Positions 20,566-31,882 of a stretch of DNA of 64,000 nt are shown here, piece by piece (position 1 is the first letter of the stretch; each line of letters opens with the position of its first letter). The position numbers and the translations under genes were made by a program. This stretch comes from Rahnella bonaserana. Its GTDB lineage: Bacteria; Pseudomonadota; Gammaproteobacteria; Enterobacterales; Enterobacteriaceae. The DNA is taken from contig NZ_JAFMOW010000063.1 in the NCBI RefSeq assembly GCF_019049675.1, forward strand, positions 248,001-312,000, written 5' to 3'. The notes below the pieces were generated by a model. It worked only from the letters and a program-made list of their open reading frames with translations. It was not told the DNA's origin and did not search any database.

Positions 20566-20874
20566 TTTTCTCTTTTACTCCGTTAAATCACTGCATGTAC
20601 CGGCCACGTCGCAAGGCGACAGATACCGGGACCGAAAAGTGTAGTGCAGTGAAGAGACTTATAACATAGCAGGGCAGTCAGGTATTGCCAGTGGATTTAA
20701 CTGCTTTTACATTGCTTTTCAGTATTGTCTTAAGTCTTGACGTTCTGTGGCAGTATAACCCTGCTTTATGTGGCAATTTTGTAACCAGCTACACAATTTT
20801 AACATCACAACAGGACAGACCACTTCAGCGATCCTATGATTGGCTGAACCGTCCTTTTGCGCCCCGGAGAATCT
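20566..20874. other. ytfK-ytfJ divergent region
   Basis: 309 bases between divergent starts. A small hairpin at 20608-20620 lies in the ytfK leader. Promoters must be here, but no hexamer pair is convincing. No gene or RNA recognised. Confidence 0.45.
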
Positions 20875-21432
20875 ATGCTTTTAAGAAGTCTTTTTGTGAT
20901 CACTTTTGTGACATTTTCGTTTTTTGCTTCTGCCCATAATTTTACCGTCGGCCAGCGCGTGGCCCCGGTTGGCGTAGACGACAAAGGCGAGCTGAATGAC
21001 GTCAATGACACCTTCAGTTACAACAAATGGAACAGCGCGAAGCTGCCGGGTAAAGTCCGTATCGTGCAGCATATGGCAGGCAGAAGCAGCGCCAAAGCAT
21101 TGAACGAACCGCTGATCACCGCCATCAGAGCGGCGAATTTACCGCATGACCGTTATCAGACGACCACAATCGTCAATACCGACGACGCCATTATCGGCAC
21201 CGGCCTGTTTGTGCGTAAAAGCATTGAAAACGGCAAACGTGAATTCCCGTGGTCGCAGGTGATTGTCGACAGCAACGGCACGGTAAAAAAGGCATGGGAA
21301 CTGCAACCGGAAAGTTCAGCGGTGGTCGTGCTGGATAAAAACGGGGTCATCAAATTTGCCAAAGATGGCCAGTTGTCACCGCAGGAAGTTCAGCAGGTGA
21401 TTACGCTGGTGGATCAGCTGGTCAAAGAATAA
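20875..21432 (+). CDS. ytfJ: YtfJ-family periplasmic protein
   Basis: 185-residue protein with a signal peptide (residues 1-20, MLLRSLFVITFVTFSFFASA, cleavage before HNF). The mature part has a thioredoxin-like arrangement (YtfJ family, PF09695) but no CXXC motif: the position is occupied by QHMAGRSSAK. Function unknown; in E. coli it is exported. The start at MLLRS is preceded by CGGAGAATCT; the frame extends six codons upstream without a better RBS. Convergent with cysQ. Confidence 0.9.
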   Translation: MLLRSLFVITFVTFSFFASAHNFTVGQRVAPVGVDDKGELNDVNDTFSYNKWNSAKLPGKVRIVQHMAGRSSAKALNEPLITAIRAANLPHDRYQTTTIVNTDDAIIGTGLFVRKSIENGKREFPWSQVIVDSNGTVKKAWELQPESSAVVVLDKNGVIKFAKDGQLSPQEVQQVITLVDQLVKE

Positions 21433-21438
21433 AGCGTG

Positions 21439-21461
21439 AAAAACCCGGTCACAAAACCGGG
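21439..21461 (-). terminator. Intrinsic terminator of cysQ
   Basis: On the minus strand CCCGGT/ACCGGG (21456-21461 and 21444-21449) with a 6-base loop is followed by TTTTT. Confidence 0.75.
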
Positions 21462-21469
21462 GAATAACA

Positions 21470-22216
21470 TCAGAATAAAGAGACCCGGAAGCCCGGATTC
21501 AGGAAAGATTCACGCGGTGCGTATGTCAGCGTCTGACCTTTCCAGTCATGCACCTGTGCGCCAGCTGCCAGCGCAACGGCGTGCCCGGCTCCGGTATCCC
21601 AGATGTTGGTTGGCCCGAAGCGCGGATAAAGCTGCGCAGCGCCTTCCGCGACCAGACAGAATTTCAGCGATGAACCGATCGCCACCGTCTGATGCTCGCC
21701 CAGTTGCGCCAGATAATCCTGCAATTCAGGGTCATTGCTGAAATGAGAACGGCTGACCACTACCAGCGGCGGATGTGCTTCTTTCACTTCAATCTGCTGA
21801 CGTACGCCCTGCTCTTCCTTCCAGGCTTTGCCTTCTGCCGCGCTGTACATCACTTTGGTCACCGGCACGTACACCACGCCCAGCACCGGAATGCCGTCTT
21901 CAATCAGCGCGATATTCACCGTGAATTCTCCGTTTCTTTTGAGGAATTCTTTGGTGCCATCCAGCGGATCGACCAGCCAGTAGCGCGTCCAGTTCTGGCG
22001 TTCGCTCCAGCTTTGCGGATCTTCTTCTGACAGCATCGGCGTTTGCGGATCCAGCTTTTTAAGGCCTGCTTTAATCACGTTATGTGCCGCGATATCAGCG
22101 GCGGTCACCGGCGAATCGTCCTGTTTATGTCGCGCATCCAGCGGCTGTTCACCGTCGTATACGGCCATGATCGCATCGCCTGCATCGCGCGCTAACTGAC
22201 AAATTTGCTCTAACAT
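21470..22216 (-). CDS. cysQ: 3'(2'),5'-bisphosphate nucleotidase
   Basis: Hydrolyses 3'-phosphoadenosine 5'-phosphate (PAP) to AMP, preventing its build-up during sulfate assimilation; membrane-associated in E. coli. 248 residues (E. coli 246). Inositol-phosphatase superfamily motifs are intact: EEDPQ near residue 66, DPLDGTKEF near 84-92 and [14 protein letters not shown] near 205-218. Divergent from cpdB, an old neighbourhood of nucleotide phosphatases. Confidence 0.96.
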   Translation of the reverse strand: MLEQICQLARDAGDAIMAVYDGEQPLDARHKQDDSPVTAADIAAHNVIKAGLKKLDPQTPMLSEEDPQSWSERQNWTRYWLVDPLDGTKEFLKRNGEFTVNIALIEDGIPVLGVVYVPVTKVMYSAAEGKAWKEEQGVRQQIEVKEAHPPLVVVSRSHFSNDPELQDYLAQLGEHQTVAIGSSLKFCLVAEGAAQLYPRFGPTNIWDTGAGHAVALAAGAQVHDWKGQTLTYAPRESFLNPGFRVSLF

Positions 22217-22415
22217 CTTTTACCTCAGTGCTTTGATTCTCATTTCTCAAGCCTAGTTTTTTTTGCCGCGAATAGCTATCCCGTCATGTTAACGCGTCAT
22301 AAAGCCGTTACATCTCACATTTATTTATGACAACTGATTACATTCTCAGCAAATTTTGAGATACATATCCGGTTTTTCTGTTCCGGGCATCATCCCTTTC
22401 TCTGGAGGCAAGGCA

Positions 22416-24365
22416 ATGAATAAGCGTCATCTGACGTTATCCCTGCTGGCGACACTGACGGCGACATCCGTTCAGGCGTCACAGGTGGATCTGCGCATCA
22501 TGGAAACCACGGATCTTCACAGCAACATGATGGACTTCGATTACTACAAAGATAAACCGACTGATAAATTCGGTCTGGTACGCACCGCCAGCCTGATCCA
22601 TGCGGCGCGTAACGAAGTCACTAACTCCGTATTAGTCGATAACGGCGATATCATTCAGGGCAGCCCGCTGGGCGATTACATGGCGGCGAAAGGCCTGAAA
22701 CAGGGCGACGTTCATCCGGTGTATCTGGCGATGAACACGCTACATTACGCGGTCGGAAACCTGGGTAATCACGAGTTTAACTACGGCCTGGATTACCTGA
22801 AAAAAGCGCTGGCCGGGGCGAAATTCCCTTACGTGAATGCCAACGTAATTGATGATAAAACTGGTAAACCCCTGTTCACGCCTTTCCTGATAACCGATAA
22901 CGCAGTCAAAGACCGCGACGGTAAAACTCATAATCTGCGCATCGGTTATATCGGTTTCGTGCCGCCGCAAATCATGGTCTGGGACAAAGCCAATTTGCAG
23001 GGCAAAGTGACCGTCGCTGATATCACCGAAACGGCGAAAAAGTGGATCCCTGAAATGCGTAAACAAGGTGCCGACATTATTGTCGCCATTCCGCACTCCG
23101 GCCTGTCGGGCGATCCGTACAAAACCATGGCGGAAAACTCGGTCTATTACCTGAGCCAGGTAAAAGGCATCGACGCCATTATGTTCGGCCATGCGCACGC
23201 CGTTTTCCCAAGTGAAGAATTTGCCAGTATCAAAGGCGCGGACATCAAACAAGGTACGCTGAATGGTGTACCTGCCGTGATGCCCGGCATGTGGGGCGAC
23301 CATCTGGGCGTCGTCGATATGGTGCTCAATAACGACGGTGGCAGCTGGCAAGTGGAAACAGCCAAAGCCGAAGCGCGTCCGATTTACGACAAGGAACAGA
23401 AGAAATCGCTGGCGGCGGAAGATCAGGATTTAGTCAGCGTTCTGGCGCCGTCACATGACGCCACACGCGAATTTGTCAGCAAGCCGATTGGTAAATCTAA
23501 CGACAACATGTACAGCTATCTGGCGCTGGTTCAGGATGACCCGACGGTGCAAATCGTCAATAACGCCCAGAAGGCCTATACCGAGCATTTCATTCAGGGT
23601 GATCCGGATTTAGCCGATCTGCCGGTGCTTTCAGCGGCCGCGCCGTTTAAAGTCGGCGGTCGTAAAAACGATCCGGCCAGCTTTGTGGAAGTGGAAAAAG
23701 GCGAACTGACTTTCCGTAATGCGGCAGATTTGTATTTGTATCCGAACACGCTGGTGGTGATGAAAGTCACCGGTCAGGAAGTCAAAGACTGGCTGGAATG
23801 CTCCGCCGGTCAGTTTAATCAGATTGACGTCAACAGCACCAAACCGCAGTCACTGATTAACTGGGATGGTTTCCGTACCTATAATTTTGACGTCATCGAC
23901 GGCGTGAATTATCAGATTGATGTCAGCCAGCCTGCAAAATTCGACGGTGAATGTACGCTGATCAATAAAGACGCCGAACGTATCAAAAACCTGACTTACA
24001 ACGGTAAGCCGATTGACCTGAAAGCGACCTTCCTGGTGGCCACGAATAACTACCGCGCGTACGGTGGAAAATTCGCAGGCACCGGCGATAAGCACATCGC
24101 CTTTGCTTCACCGGATGAAAACCGTTCCGTCGTCGCGGCGTATATCAGCGCCGAAACGAAAAAAGCGGGCGCAGTCACGCCAACGGCTGACAACAACTGG
24201 AAGCTGGCACCAATTAAAGCCTCGCAGCCTCTGGATATTCGTTTCGAAACGTCGCCTGGCGAGAAAGCGGCAAACTTCATCAAATCCCACGCTCAGTATC
24301 CGATGACAGCCAAAGGTCCGGACGCTGTGGGTTTCGAGATTTATCAGGTCGATTTACAAAAATAA
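22416..24365 (+). CDS. cpdB: 2',3'-cyclic-nucleotide 2'-phosphodiesterase / 3'-nucleotidase
   Basis: Periplasmic bifunctional enzyme that degrades 2',3'-cyclic nucleotides and 3'-nucleotides, allowing use of external RNA-derived nucleotides. 649 residues. Signal peptide 1-22 ([20 protein letters not shown]). Metallophosphatase motifs: [33 protein letters not shown] and GHAH. The C-terminal 5'-nucleotidase domain contains [10 protein letters not shown] and [14 protein letters not shown] seven bases before 22416 sets the start over a 20-codon upstream extension. Confidence 0.96.
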   Translation: MNKRHLTLSLLATLTATSVQASQVDLRIMETTDLHSNMMDFDYYKDKPTDKFGLVRTASLIHAARNEVTNSVLVDNGDIIQGSPLGDYMAAKGLKQGDVHPVYLAMNTLHYAVGNLGNHEFNYGLDYLKKALAGAKFPYVNANVIDDKTGKPLFTPFLITDNAVKDRDGKTHNLRIGYIGFVPPQIMVWDKANLQGKVTVADITETAKKWIPEMRKQGADIIVAIPHSGLSGDPYKTMAENSVYYLSQVKGIDAIMFGHAHAVFPSEEFASIKGADIKQGTLNGVPAVMPGMWGDHLGVVDMVLNNDGGSWQVETAKAEARPIYDKEQKKSLAAEDQDLVSVLAPSHDATREFVSKPIGKSNDNMYSYLALVQDDPTVQIVNNAQKAYTEHFIQGDPDLADLPVLSAAAPFKVGGRKNDPASFVEVEKGELTFRNAADLYLYPNTLVVMKVTGQEVKDWLECSAGQFNQIDVNSTKPQSLINWDGFRTYNFDVIDGVNYQIDVSQPAKFDGECTLINKDAERIKNLTYNGKPIDLKATFLVATNNYRAYGGKFAGTGDKHIAFASPDENRSVVAAYISAETKKAGAVTPTADNNWKLAPIKASQPLDIRFETSPGEKAANFIKSHAQYPMTAKGPDAVGFEIYQVDLQK

Positions 24366-24377
24366 TGTCTCCCTCAG

Positions 24378-24402
24378 ACGCCCCTGCCGGGGCGTTTTTT
24401 CT
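24378..24402 (+). terminator. Intrinsic terminator of cpdB
   Basis: Stem ACGCCCC/GGGGCGT (24378-24384 and 24389-24395) with a TGCC loop and a T run, starting 12 bases past the stop codon. Confidence 0.92.
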
Positions 24403-24436
24403 TTCTGTACTTCCTTTGAGCTATAGCCTCACCTTA

Positions 24437-24459
24437 AACATGTATTTATAATACATGTT
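24437..24459. promoter_or_regulatory. NsrR operator upstream of ytfE
   Basis: AACATGTATTT-A-TAATACATGTT is an 11-1-11 inverted repeat fitting the NsrR consensus (AAGATGCATTTnAAATGCATCTT type). It ends 30 bases before ytfE. NsrR itself is encoded at 37149-37574 in this window, and ytfE is the best-known NsrR target in enterobacteria. Confidence 0.85.
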
Positions 24460-24489
24460 ATAGATTCTTTCACTTAACGAGGCTTCATC

Positions 24490-25155
24490 ATGGACTATCG
24501 CGACCAACCCCTTGGCGCTCTGGCTGTTGCCATTCCGCGCGCTACCCGTTTGTTCCGTCAGTACGATCTGGATTTCTGCTGTGGCGGTAAACAAACTCTG
24601 CAGCGCGCCGTCACTAAAAAAAATCTGGATATTGATCTTATTGAATTGCAGATTGCGGAGATCGCAAAGCAGCCAGACACCTCAACAGACTGGAAAACTG
24701 CCCCGCTGGCACAAATTATTGATTTCATTATTCCGCGTTATCACGATCGTCATCGTCAGGAATTACCTGAGCTGGTGCTGATGGCCGAAAAAGTCGAACG
24801 GGTACATGGTGACAAATTGCCTTGCCCGCACGGTCTGGCGGTTCAGTTGCAAAGGATCCTGGAAGAACTAACCAGTCACATGATGAAAGAAGAACAGATC
24901 CTGTTCCCGATGATCAGCAGCGGTATGGGCCGTCAGGCTGCAGGTCCGATTTCCGTCATGGAACGTGAGCATGATGATGCGGGGCAAATTCTGGAAGAGA
25001 TTAAACGCCTGACCAACAACGTGACGCCACCCGAAGGTGCCTGTGTGACGTGGCGAGCTTTGTACGCCGGGATCAACGAATTCATCACCGACTTGATGGA
25101 GCACATCCATCTGGAGAATAACCTGCTGTTTCCACGCGCGCTGCGTGGTGAATAA
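24490..25155 (+). CDS. ytfE: Di-iron protein YtfE, repair of iron centres
   Basis: RIC-family protein that protects or repairs iron-sulfur clusters damaged by nitric oxide and peroxide; cytosolic. 221 residues (E. coli 220). The N-terminal ScdA-type segment has LDFCCGG with Cys30-Cys31; the hemerythrin-like four-helix core supplies iron ligands in [35 protein letters not shown] and [15 protein letters not shown]. The upstream NsrR operator indicates NO-inducible expression. Convergent with fklB across a shared hairpin. Confidence 0.96.
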   Translation: MDYRDQPLGALAVAIPRATRLFRQYDLDFCCGGKQTLQRAVTKKNLDIDLIELQIAEIAKQPDTSTDWKTAPLAQIIDFIIPRYHDRHRQELPELVLMAEKVERVHGDKLPCPHGLAVQLQRILEELTSHMMKEEQILFPMISSGMGRQAAGPISVMEREHDDAGQILEEIKRLTNNVTPPEGACVTWRALYAGINEFITDLMEHIHLENNLLFPRALRGE

Positions 25156-25173
25156 TTCAGGTTTCAGAAATGA

Positions 25174-25197
25174 GAAAGGGCGCCTGTGCGCCCTTTC
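25174..25197. terminator. Terminator between ytfE and fklB
   Basis: 10-bp stem GAAAGGGCGC/GCGCCCTTTC (25174-25183 and 25188-25197) with a CTGT loop, placed between convergent genes. The T run is short on both sides, so strength is uncertain. Confidence 0.75.
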
Positions 25198-25220
25198 CTG
25201 TTTCTGCTATCCGTCAGGAA

Positions 25221-25841
25221 TTACAGAATTTCCAGCAGCTCAACTTCGAAGATAAGCGCGCTGTATGGAGGGATGGAAGCACCCGCACCACGTTCGCCAT
25301 AAGCGAGGTTATGAGGGATGTACAGCTCCCACTTAGAACCGACAGGCATCAGGGTCAGTGCTTCGATCCAGCCAGCGATCACGCCGTTAACCGGGAATTC
25401 CGCTGGCTCGCCACGCTGTACGGAGCTGTCGAACACAGTACCGTCGATCAGTTTACCGGTGTAATGAACGCGTACACGGTCCTGACGGCCCGGGATGGTG
25501 CCTTCGCCCTGAGTAATAACAGAGAATTGCAGACCGGACTCGGTGCTGCTCACGCCTTCGCGCTGTGCATTTGCAGCCAGGAATTCCTGACCCTGAACAG
25601 CCAGAGCTTCCTGACGTTCACGACGGACAGCATCAGCACGTTCGTGGACTTCACGCAGTGCGCGGTGAACCACATCAACAGGAACGGCTGGCGTATTCCC
25701 TTCCAGCGCGTCGCGTAAGCCTGCCAGCAGTGCGTCAGGCTCTAAGCCCTGCAAACCTGATTCCTGCAACTGTTGACCGACCTGCAGGCCGATACCGTAA
25801 CTTGCCTGCGCTTCTACGCTGTCAAATGAAGGGGTAGTCAT
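25221..25841 (-). CDS. fklB: FKBP-type peptidyl-prolyl isomerase FklB (FKBP22)
   Basis: Catalyses proline cis-trans isomerisation. 206 residues, same length as E. coli FklB. The N-terminal helical dimerisation domain (about 1-90, with [18 protein letters not shown]) precedes the FKBP domain, which shows [52 protein letters not shown] and the C-terminal [10 protein letters not shown]. No signal peptide, so it is cytosolic like FKBP22. Monocistronic, divergent from oapA. Confidence 0.96.
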   Translation of the reverse strand: MTTPSFDSVEAQASYGIGLQVGQQLQESGLQGLEPDALLAGLRDALEGNTPAVPVDVVHRALREVHERADAVRRERQEALAVQGQEFLAANAQREGVSSTESGLQFSVITQGEGTIPGRQDRVRVHYTGKLIDGTVFDSSVQRGEPAEFPVNGVIAGWIEALTLMPVGSKWELYIPHNLAYGERGAGASIPPYSALIFEVELLEIL

Positions 25842-26095
25842 GAAATTTCCTTAGCTCTTAAAATGTCGAAGGCGCAGCATAGCAGCGCAAGGCTTTTGGG
25901 TAAAATCCTCTGTGAGGCAACATGACGGCAGGCGCAGTTCCTTCCTCTTTTCGGGAAATTTTTCGCATTTGACGCCAGTTAGCACATCGTTTGGGTGATA
26001 TTTGTGCTTTGTCCCTTTCCGCATCAAGCAGTTAAACAGCTATACTAGGCAGCAACAGCCAGTAGACATTGCGACAGTTAACAAGAGAGGTCGTC

Positions 26096-26806
26096 ATGGG
26101 CAGAATCCCGCCCAGGAGAAGGAAAGCCATCCGTATTTATCAACCCATGTTGAGATCCTGGATTGCCATTATGAAAAGGCCATTGCGAGACACGTCAGCA
26201 CAGAGCGAAAGTGAAAGCGACATTCAGGACAGCGTCACCGCTGAAACTGAAAAGCCGGTGGTTAGCCGGAGCAAAACACTGCTCCATAAAATCTGGCATC
26301 TGAGCGACGATTTCCACTGGATGTCGCCACTGCCTTATGCGCATCGTCGCGGCATTATTCTTGCGGTACTGGTGGTCCTTCTGGCACTCCTGTGGCCTTA
26401 CACGCCTGAAAATACCTATGCCCCTTCGCAGCCGCAACAACCGACCAGCATTCCGATGCAGGCGGATTTGCGTAACGATCAGGGTCGTACCACGCAGATG
26501 GCACAGCCGGATCCTGTTTCGCCGCAAAGTAATGACAACAGCGGTGCATGGCGGAGTTATCAGGTGCAATCCGGTCAGACGCTGGCGCAGTTGTTCCGCG
26601 ATAACAATATGGCGGTCAATGATGTGTTTTCGATGGCAAGGGTTGAAGGCGCGGACAAACCGCTGAGTACGCTAAAAACCGGTCAGGAAGTGAAAATCCA
26701 ACGTGACGCACAGGGCGTGGTCACTGCTTTGCAGGTGACAAGCGATCAAAACGTTACGGTGACATTTGTCCGCCAGCCGGACGGCAGTTTCCAGCGCAGT
26801 AACTGA
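26096..26806 (+). CDS. OapA-family cell-envelope/division protein (YtfB)
   Basis: 236-residue single-pass inner-membrane protein. A basic N-terminal region (about 1-85) is followed by HRRGIILAVLVVLLALLW as the membrane segment (83-100), a Pro/Gln-rich linker and the C-terminal OapA/LysM-like domain (SYQVQSGQTLAQLFRDNN to the end). E. coli YtfB (212 residues) localises to the division septum and binds glycans; Haemophilus OapA affects colony opacity. The N-terminus is about 40 residues longer than in E. coli. AGAGG five bases before 26096 supports this start. Confidence 0.85.
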   Translation: MGRIPPRRRKAIRIYQPMLRSWIAIMKRPLRDTSAQSESESDIQDSVTAETEKPVVSRSKTLLHKIWHLSDDFHWMSPLPYAHRRGIILAVLVVLLALLWPYTPENTYAPSQPQQPTSIPMQADLRNDQGRTTQMAQPDPVSPQSNDNSGAWRSYQVQSGQTLAQLFRDNNMAVNDVFSMARVEGADKPLSTLKTGQEVKIQRDAQGVVTALQVTSDQNVTVTFVRQPDGSFQRSN

Positions 26807-26861
26807 TCACGATTTTCAGGCAACACCTTATCTTTCTGCTTTCCCGAACGCAGAAAAGCAA

Positions 26862-26884
26862 AACGCCGGCACATGGCCGGCGTT
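26862..26884. terminator. Terminator between oapA and rplI
   Basis: Stem AACGCCGGC/GCCGGCGTT (26862-26870 and 26876-26884) with an ACATG loop and A/T runs at the ends. It lies between convergent genes and would end the ribosomal protein operon. Confidence 0.85.
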
Positions 26885-26906
26885 TCACAGGTTAACTTCA
26901 GCGCTA

Positions 26907-27371
<465 letters not shown>

Positions 27372-27397
27372 TCAAAGTCGTTAATAGACAGTGCCGA

Positions 27398-27947
<550 letters not shown>

Positions 27948-27952
27948 GGCAA

Positions 27953-28420
<468 letters not shown>

Positions 28421-28444
28421 GTGCGGTCGAAAAAATGACGCGCA

Positions 28445-28473
28445 ATTATATGTACAGCCTGTGGGAAACTCAA
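28445..28473 (-). promoter_or_regulatory. Promoter of the rpsF operon
   Basis: On the minus strand TTGAGT (28468-28473), 17 bases, TATAAT (28445-28450), then a GC-rich discriminator (TGCGCG). It gives a leader of about 90 bases ahead of rpsF. Confidence 0.75.
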
Positions 28474-28495
28474 GGAGAAAGGCAGATTAATTTCT

Positions 28496-29245
28496 CTACA
28501 GCTTTGCCGCGAAGAATGCCGTGGCTTCTGCCAGCGCATGAACAGAGACTTTATGCTTCGCGCCCGCCTCCGAAATAAAGGTCAGATTGGCATCCGCACC
28601 GCTTTCAGCCAGTTCCTGCCGCAACCGCTGGCTTTCAGCAAAGGGCACGACATCATCTTCTTCGCCATGCCAGACAAACAACGGAACATCTGCGATTAAT
28701 GCCGCTTTTCCGCCGATATCCAGACTGAGTAAAGGGGCGACTTCACGTTCAAATACGTCGCGCGATACGATGTCACTGGCGTTGTAAGCAGGGAAAAGAT
28801 GGTGAGATAAACGGGTGAAATAGCCCGAGCCCATCAGGTTCGCCGCCACTTTCACCCACGGGAATTTCACCAGCGCCGCCATGGTGGTCATTCCGCCCAT
28901 TGAGACACCGCCGACGCCTAAACGCTGCGGATCCGCCAGACCGCGCCCGACAAACACATCTTTCAGTATTGCCAGCTCATCGATGTTGTTTTGCAAAATG
29001 CCCCAGAAATTCGCCACGGTTCTGGCCTCATCTTTTTCTGCGCGGGCACCGTGCATTAATGCATCAGGCAATATCACGCGAAAACCCGCTTTTGCCAGCG
29101 TGTAACCAAAATAGGAATAAATTTCTTTGGATGACAGAAAACCGTGATAGAAAAAAATCGTCGGGAGCTGTTGCTGATACTGCCCGGCGGGTACTGCGTG
29201 GATCACCTGGATCCCTTCAACAGTTTCTTCGTACATCTCTACCAT
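28496..29245 (-). CDS. yjfP: Alpha/beta-hydrolase, carboxylesterase YjfP
   Basis: 249-residue esterase, same length as E. coli YjfP, which hydrolyses short acyl esters in vitro; natural substrate unknown. Motifs: oxyanion region FFYHGFLSSKEIYSYFG, nucleophile elbow GVSMGG (about residue 117), acid in WHGEEDDVVPF and the C-terminal histidine in AKHKVSVHAL. Start taken at MVEMYEETVEG, with AGGGG eight bases upstream; the frame is open 27 codons further. Divergent from the second chemoreceptor gene. Confidence 0.92.
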   Translation of the reverse strand: MVEMYEETVEGIQVIHAVPAGQYQQQLPTIFFYHGFLSSKEIYSYFGYTLAKAGFRVILPDALMHGARAEKDEARTVANFWGILQNNIDELAILKDVFVGRGLADPQRLGVGGVSMGGMTTMAALVKFPWVKVAANLMGSGYFTRLSHHLFPAYNASDIVSRDVFEREVAPLLSLDIGGKAALIADVPLFVWHGEEDDVVPFAESQRLRQELAESGADANLTFISEAGAKHKVSVHALAEATAFFAAKL

Positions 29246-29420
29246 CGTGAATTCCCCTGCGCATTTAGAAAAAATTAGGGCGTTACTGTGTTCTGACATT
29301 CTACGGGTCTGTAAACCGGCGACCACTCCCTTTTTCGTATAATTTATAACCCGTTATGTTCAATTCTGATTTTCAGTACCACTGGCCTTAATTCAAATTC
29401 ATATATTCATAATTATTTCA

Positions 29421-29434
29421 TTGATTCAGATCAA
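29421..29434. promoter_or_regulatory. Perfect FNR box upstream of the second chemoreceptor gene
   Basis: TTGAT-TCAG-ATCAA is an exact match to the FNR consensus TTGAT-N4-ATCAA. It is centred about 97 bases before the ATG at 29525. A TACATT at 29455-29460 stands where the -10 box of a class II (-41.5) FNR promoter would be. Confidence 0.75.
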
Positions 29435-29524
29435 TTTTTATTGAAATAACCCGTTACATTTGATCATTAATCCTTTGCCGTTTTCCGCCGTTAGTGCGCT
29501 ATCAGAAGCTAACGGAAAAAATCC

Positions 29525-31474
29525 ATGAAAACGTCATCAAAACGCTCATTTCGCAGCTGGAGCATTGGCGCAAAACTGGCCAGCATTGCCTCTTTGCTGG
29601 TCGGCTCGTTATTTATTATTTTCACTTTGTCACTGACTCACTCCGCCGGAAGGCAGGTGAATACACTTGCCGTCAATGCCATTTCAGAGCAGGTCACCGG
29701 TGTGGTGGATATGATTGAAATGTACAACGCCAGCCTGAATGCGGAAGTGGACAGTTACACGCGGTTGTTCAGCCATTTCCTGCCCTCAGATTTCGAGCTG
29801 GATACCACCAACCCGGTAATGATCGGCGAACAATCGGCACCGGTCATTAAAGCCGGGGGTATACCGCTGAATCTCGACAGCAAAATTCCCGATGACTTTC
29901 TGGCCCGCACCGGCGCAATTTCCACCGTGTTCGCCCGCCGCGGCGATGACTTTATTCGCGTGACGACATCGCTGAAAAAACAAGACGGCAACCGCGCTAT
30001 TGGCACGCTGCTGGACAATACCAGTCCCGCTTATACGCAAATTATGGCAGGGCAATCTTTCAGCGGGCTGGCAACGCTGTTCGGTAAAAAATACATCACC
30101 AAATATCAGCCGGTGCGCGATGCACAGGGCAGTGTCATTGGGATTTTGTTCGTGGGTGTGGATATCACGCAGGAATATGCCGACATGCGTCAGAAAATCC
30201 TGTCCAAACGCATTGGCGAGAAAGGCTATTTCTTTGTGCTCAACAGCGCGCCGGGGAAAGATCTCGGAAAATATCTGGTTCACTCTGCTGATGAAGGCAA
30301 AACGCCAGCATGGCCTGAAGGTGAACTGCAGCAGGTGATGGCGCAAGCGAAAGGTCAGCGTGAATACACAGACACAGCCAGTCATCACCAGCAATTTATA
30401 GTTTATGCGAATGTTCCCGCATGGCACTGGGTTGTGGTCGGCAGCACGGATAAAGACAGCCTGATGGAGCAGGTGAACAGTACGCGTAATCACTTCCTGC
30501 TGATCAGCCTGCTGGCGCTGGCCTGTTTCGCCGCGCTGTTCATCTGGCTGACGCGCAAGCTGGTCAGCCGCCCGCTCAGCGACGTTGTGAGTATCGCGCA
30601 GCAATATGCCAGCGGCGACCTGCGCGCGCGGGCACAAACGCAACGCGTGGATGAAATTGGCGCGCTGATGCACGCCATCGACGGCATCGGCCACGGCCTG
30701 GAGAAAATTGTCGGCGAGGTACGGCAGGTTTCGTCTGAAATCATGCTCAACACGCAAGGGCTGGCGCACGACAGCGAGCAGATTAATCAGCAAATTGGCA
30801 CGCAGGCCAGCAGTCTGGAAGAAACGTCCGCCAGCATGGAGCAGATCACCGCTACCGTGCAAAATACGGCGGATAACGCCACACAGGCGACCCAACTGGT
30901 GCAACAGACCGACAAAGCTGCCACCGTCGGCGCTGATGCGGTAAATCAGTCAGTTGAAAGCATGGAGGCCATTAAACACGCCTCAACGCGCATTGCTGAT
31001 ATCACCACCGTTATCGAAGGCATCGCCTTCCAGACCAATATTCTGGCGCTTAACGCCGCCGTAGAAGCAGCCAGAGCCGGGGAACATGGCCGTGGCTTTG
31101 CGGTGGTCGCCTCGGAAGTCCGCGCGCTGGCGCAGCGTAGTTCTAATGCGGTCAAAGAGATTGAAAATCTGGTCGCAGATTCTCTGAGCAAAGTCGAAGA
31201 CGGCCATCAGAGTGCCGCCAAAACGCAGGCGAATATGAGCGGTATTTTGCAGGGGATCCGTCAGGTGAAAGTGCTGATGAGCGATATCGACGTGGCGTCA
31301 CACGAACAATCTTCCGGCATTTCGCAGGTGAATATCGCCATTATGCAGATTGGGAAAGCAACGCAGGAAAACGCCACGCTGGTGGAAAACTCACAGCAAA
31401 CCGCAGCGGCGCTCAGCGAGCAAGGGCGGCATCTCTCACAGCTGGTCAGCGTCTTTAAAATTTCCGAACGATAG
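29525..31474 (+). CDS. Methyl-accepting chemotaxis protein with Cache-type sensor
   Basis: 649-residue inner-membrane chemoreceptor. TM1 about 20-40, a large periplasmic Cache_3/Cache_2-type sensor about 45-320 ([49 protein letters not shown]), TM2 about 325-345, HAMP about 345-400, and the signalling coiled coil with [22 protein letters not shown]. No NWETF-type tail (ends SVFKISER). Cache receptors usually bind organic acids or amino acids; the ligand here is unknown. A perfect FNR box upstream suggests anaerobic induction. Confidence 0.92.
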   Translation: MKTSSKRSFRSWSIGAKLASIASLLVGSLFIIFTLSLTHSAGRQVNTLAVNAISEQVTGVVDMIEMYNASLNAEVDSYTRLFSHFLPSDFELDTTNPVMIGEQSAPVIKAGGIPLNLDSKIPDDFLARTGAISTVFARRGDDFIRVTTSLKKQDGNRAIGTLLDNTSPAYTQIMAGQSFSGLATLFGKKYITKYQPVRDAQGSVIGILFVGVDITQEYADMRQKILSKRIGEKGYFFVLNSAPGKDLGKYLVHSADEGKTPAWPEGELQQVMAQAKGQREYTDTASHHQQFIVYANVPAWHWVVVGSTDKDSLMEQVNSTRNHFLLISLLALACFAALFIWLTRKLVSRPLSDVVSIAQQYASGDLRARAQTQRVDEIGALMHAIDGIGHGLEKIVGEVRQVSSEIMLNTQGLAHDSEQINQQIGTQASSLEETSASMEQITATVQNTADNATQATQLVQQTDKAATVGADAVNQSVESMEAIKHASTRIADITTVIEGIAFQTNILALNAAVEAARAGEHGRGFAVVASEVRALAQRSSNAVKEIENLVADSLSKVEDGHQSAAKTQANMSGILQGIRQVKVLMSDIDVASHEQSSGISQVNIAIMQIGKATQENATLVENSQQTAAALSEQGRHLSQLVSVFKISER

Positions 31475-31570
31475 GATGCGGTTCGCGCGGCAATAAACAC
31501 CGCGCGGACTCGCCAGCAGGCCGGTGAAAGGGCTACACTTCAGGGTATCGCCCTTTTACCGGATATCACG

Positions 31571-31882
31571 ATGAAATCCCTCCGAATCTCCGCTGCCCTA
31601 TTGTTACTCGCTGCACTAAGCGGTTGCAGTAATCTGATGCACACCACGCCAGTTCCGCCGCCATCCGTGACAGTCAAAGCGCAGGAAATTACCCGTGCGC
31701 AGACTTCCACACTCACCAAAATTGGCAGTATCTCGGTGGATGTGATTGGCAGTCCGATGGACGCAGAAGCAGAAGTTCAGCGCCGCGCCGATGCTGCGGG
31801 GGCGCATTACTACGTGATCATGTTTAACAGCGAAACCATCATTCCCGGCCGCTGGTATTCCCAGGCGACACTTTACCGCTGA
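31571..31882 (+). CDS. bsmA: Lipoprotein BsmA (DUF1471), biofilm peroxide resistance
   Basis: 103-residue lipoprotein: signal peptide with lipobox LSGC, acylated Cys19 (LLLLAALSGCSN). The mature part is a YhcN/BhsA-like DUF1471 domain (KIGSISVDVIGSPMDAEAEVQRRADAAGAHYY, then YSQATLYR). The E. coli orthologue YjfO/BsmA affects biofilm formation and peroxide resistance. Its stop codon directly abuts the aidB stop codon on the other strand (31882/31883), a tight convergent arrangement with no terminator space. Third DUF1471 protein in the window. Confidence 0.9.
   Translation: MKSLRISAALLLLAALSGCSNLMHTTPVPPPSVTVKAQEITRAQTSTLTKIGSISVDVIGSPMDAEAEVQRRADAAGAHYYVIMFNSETIIPGRWYSQATLYR

Noticed and set aside
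29786-30904. 372-codon antisense frame inside the second chemoreceptor gene
   Set aside because: Shadow of a GC-biased coding region; no RBS and no recognisable domain, while the sense strand encodes a full receptor.
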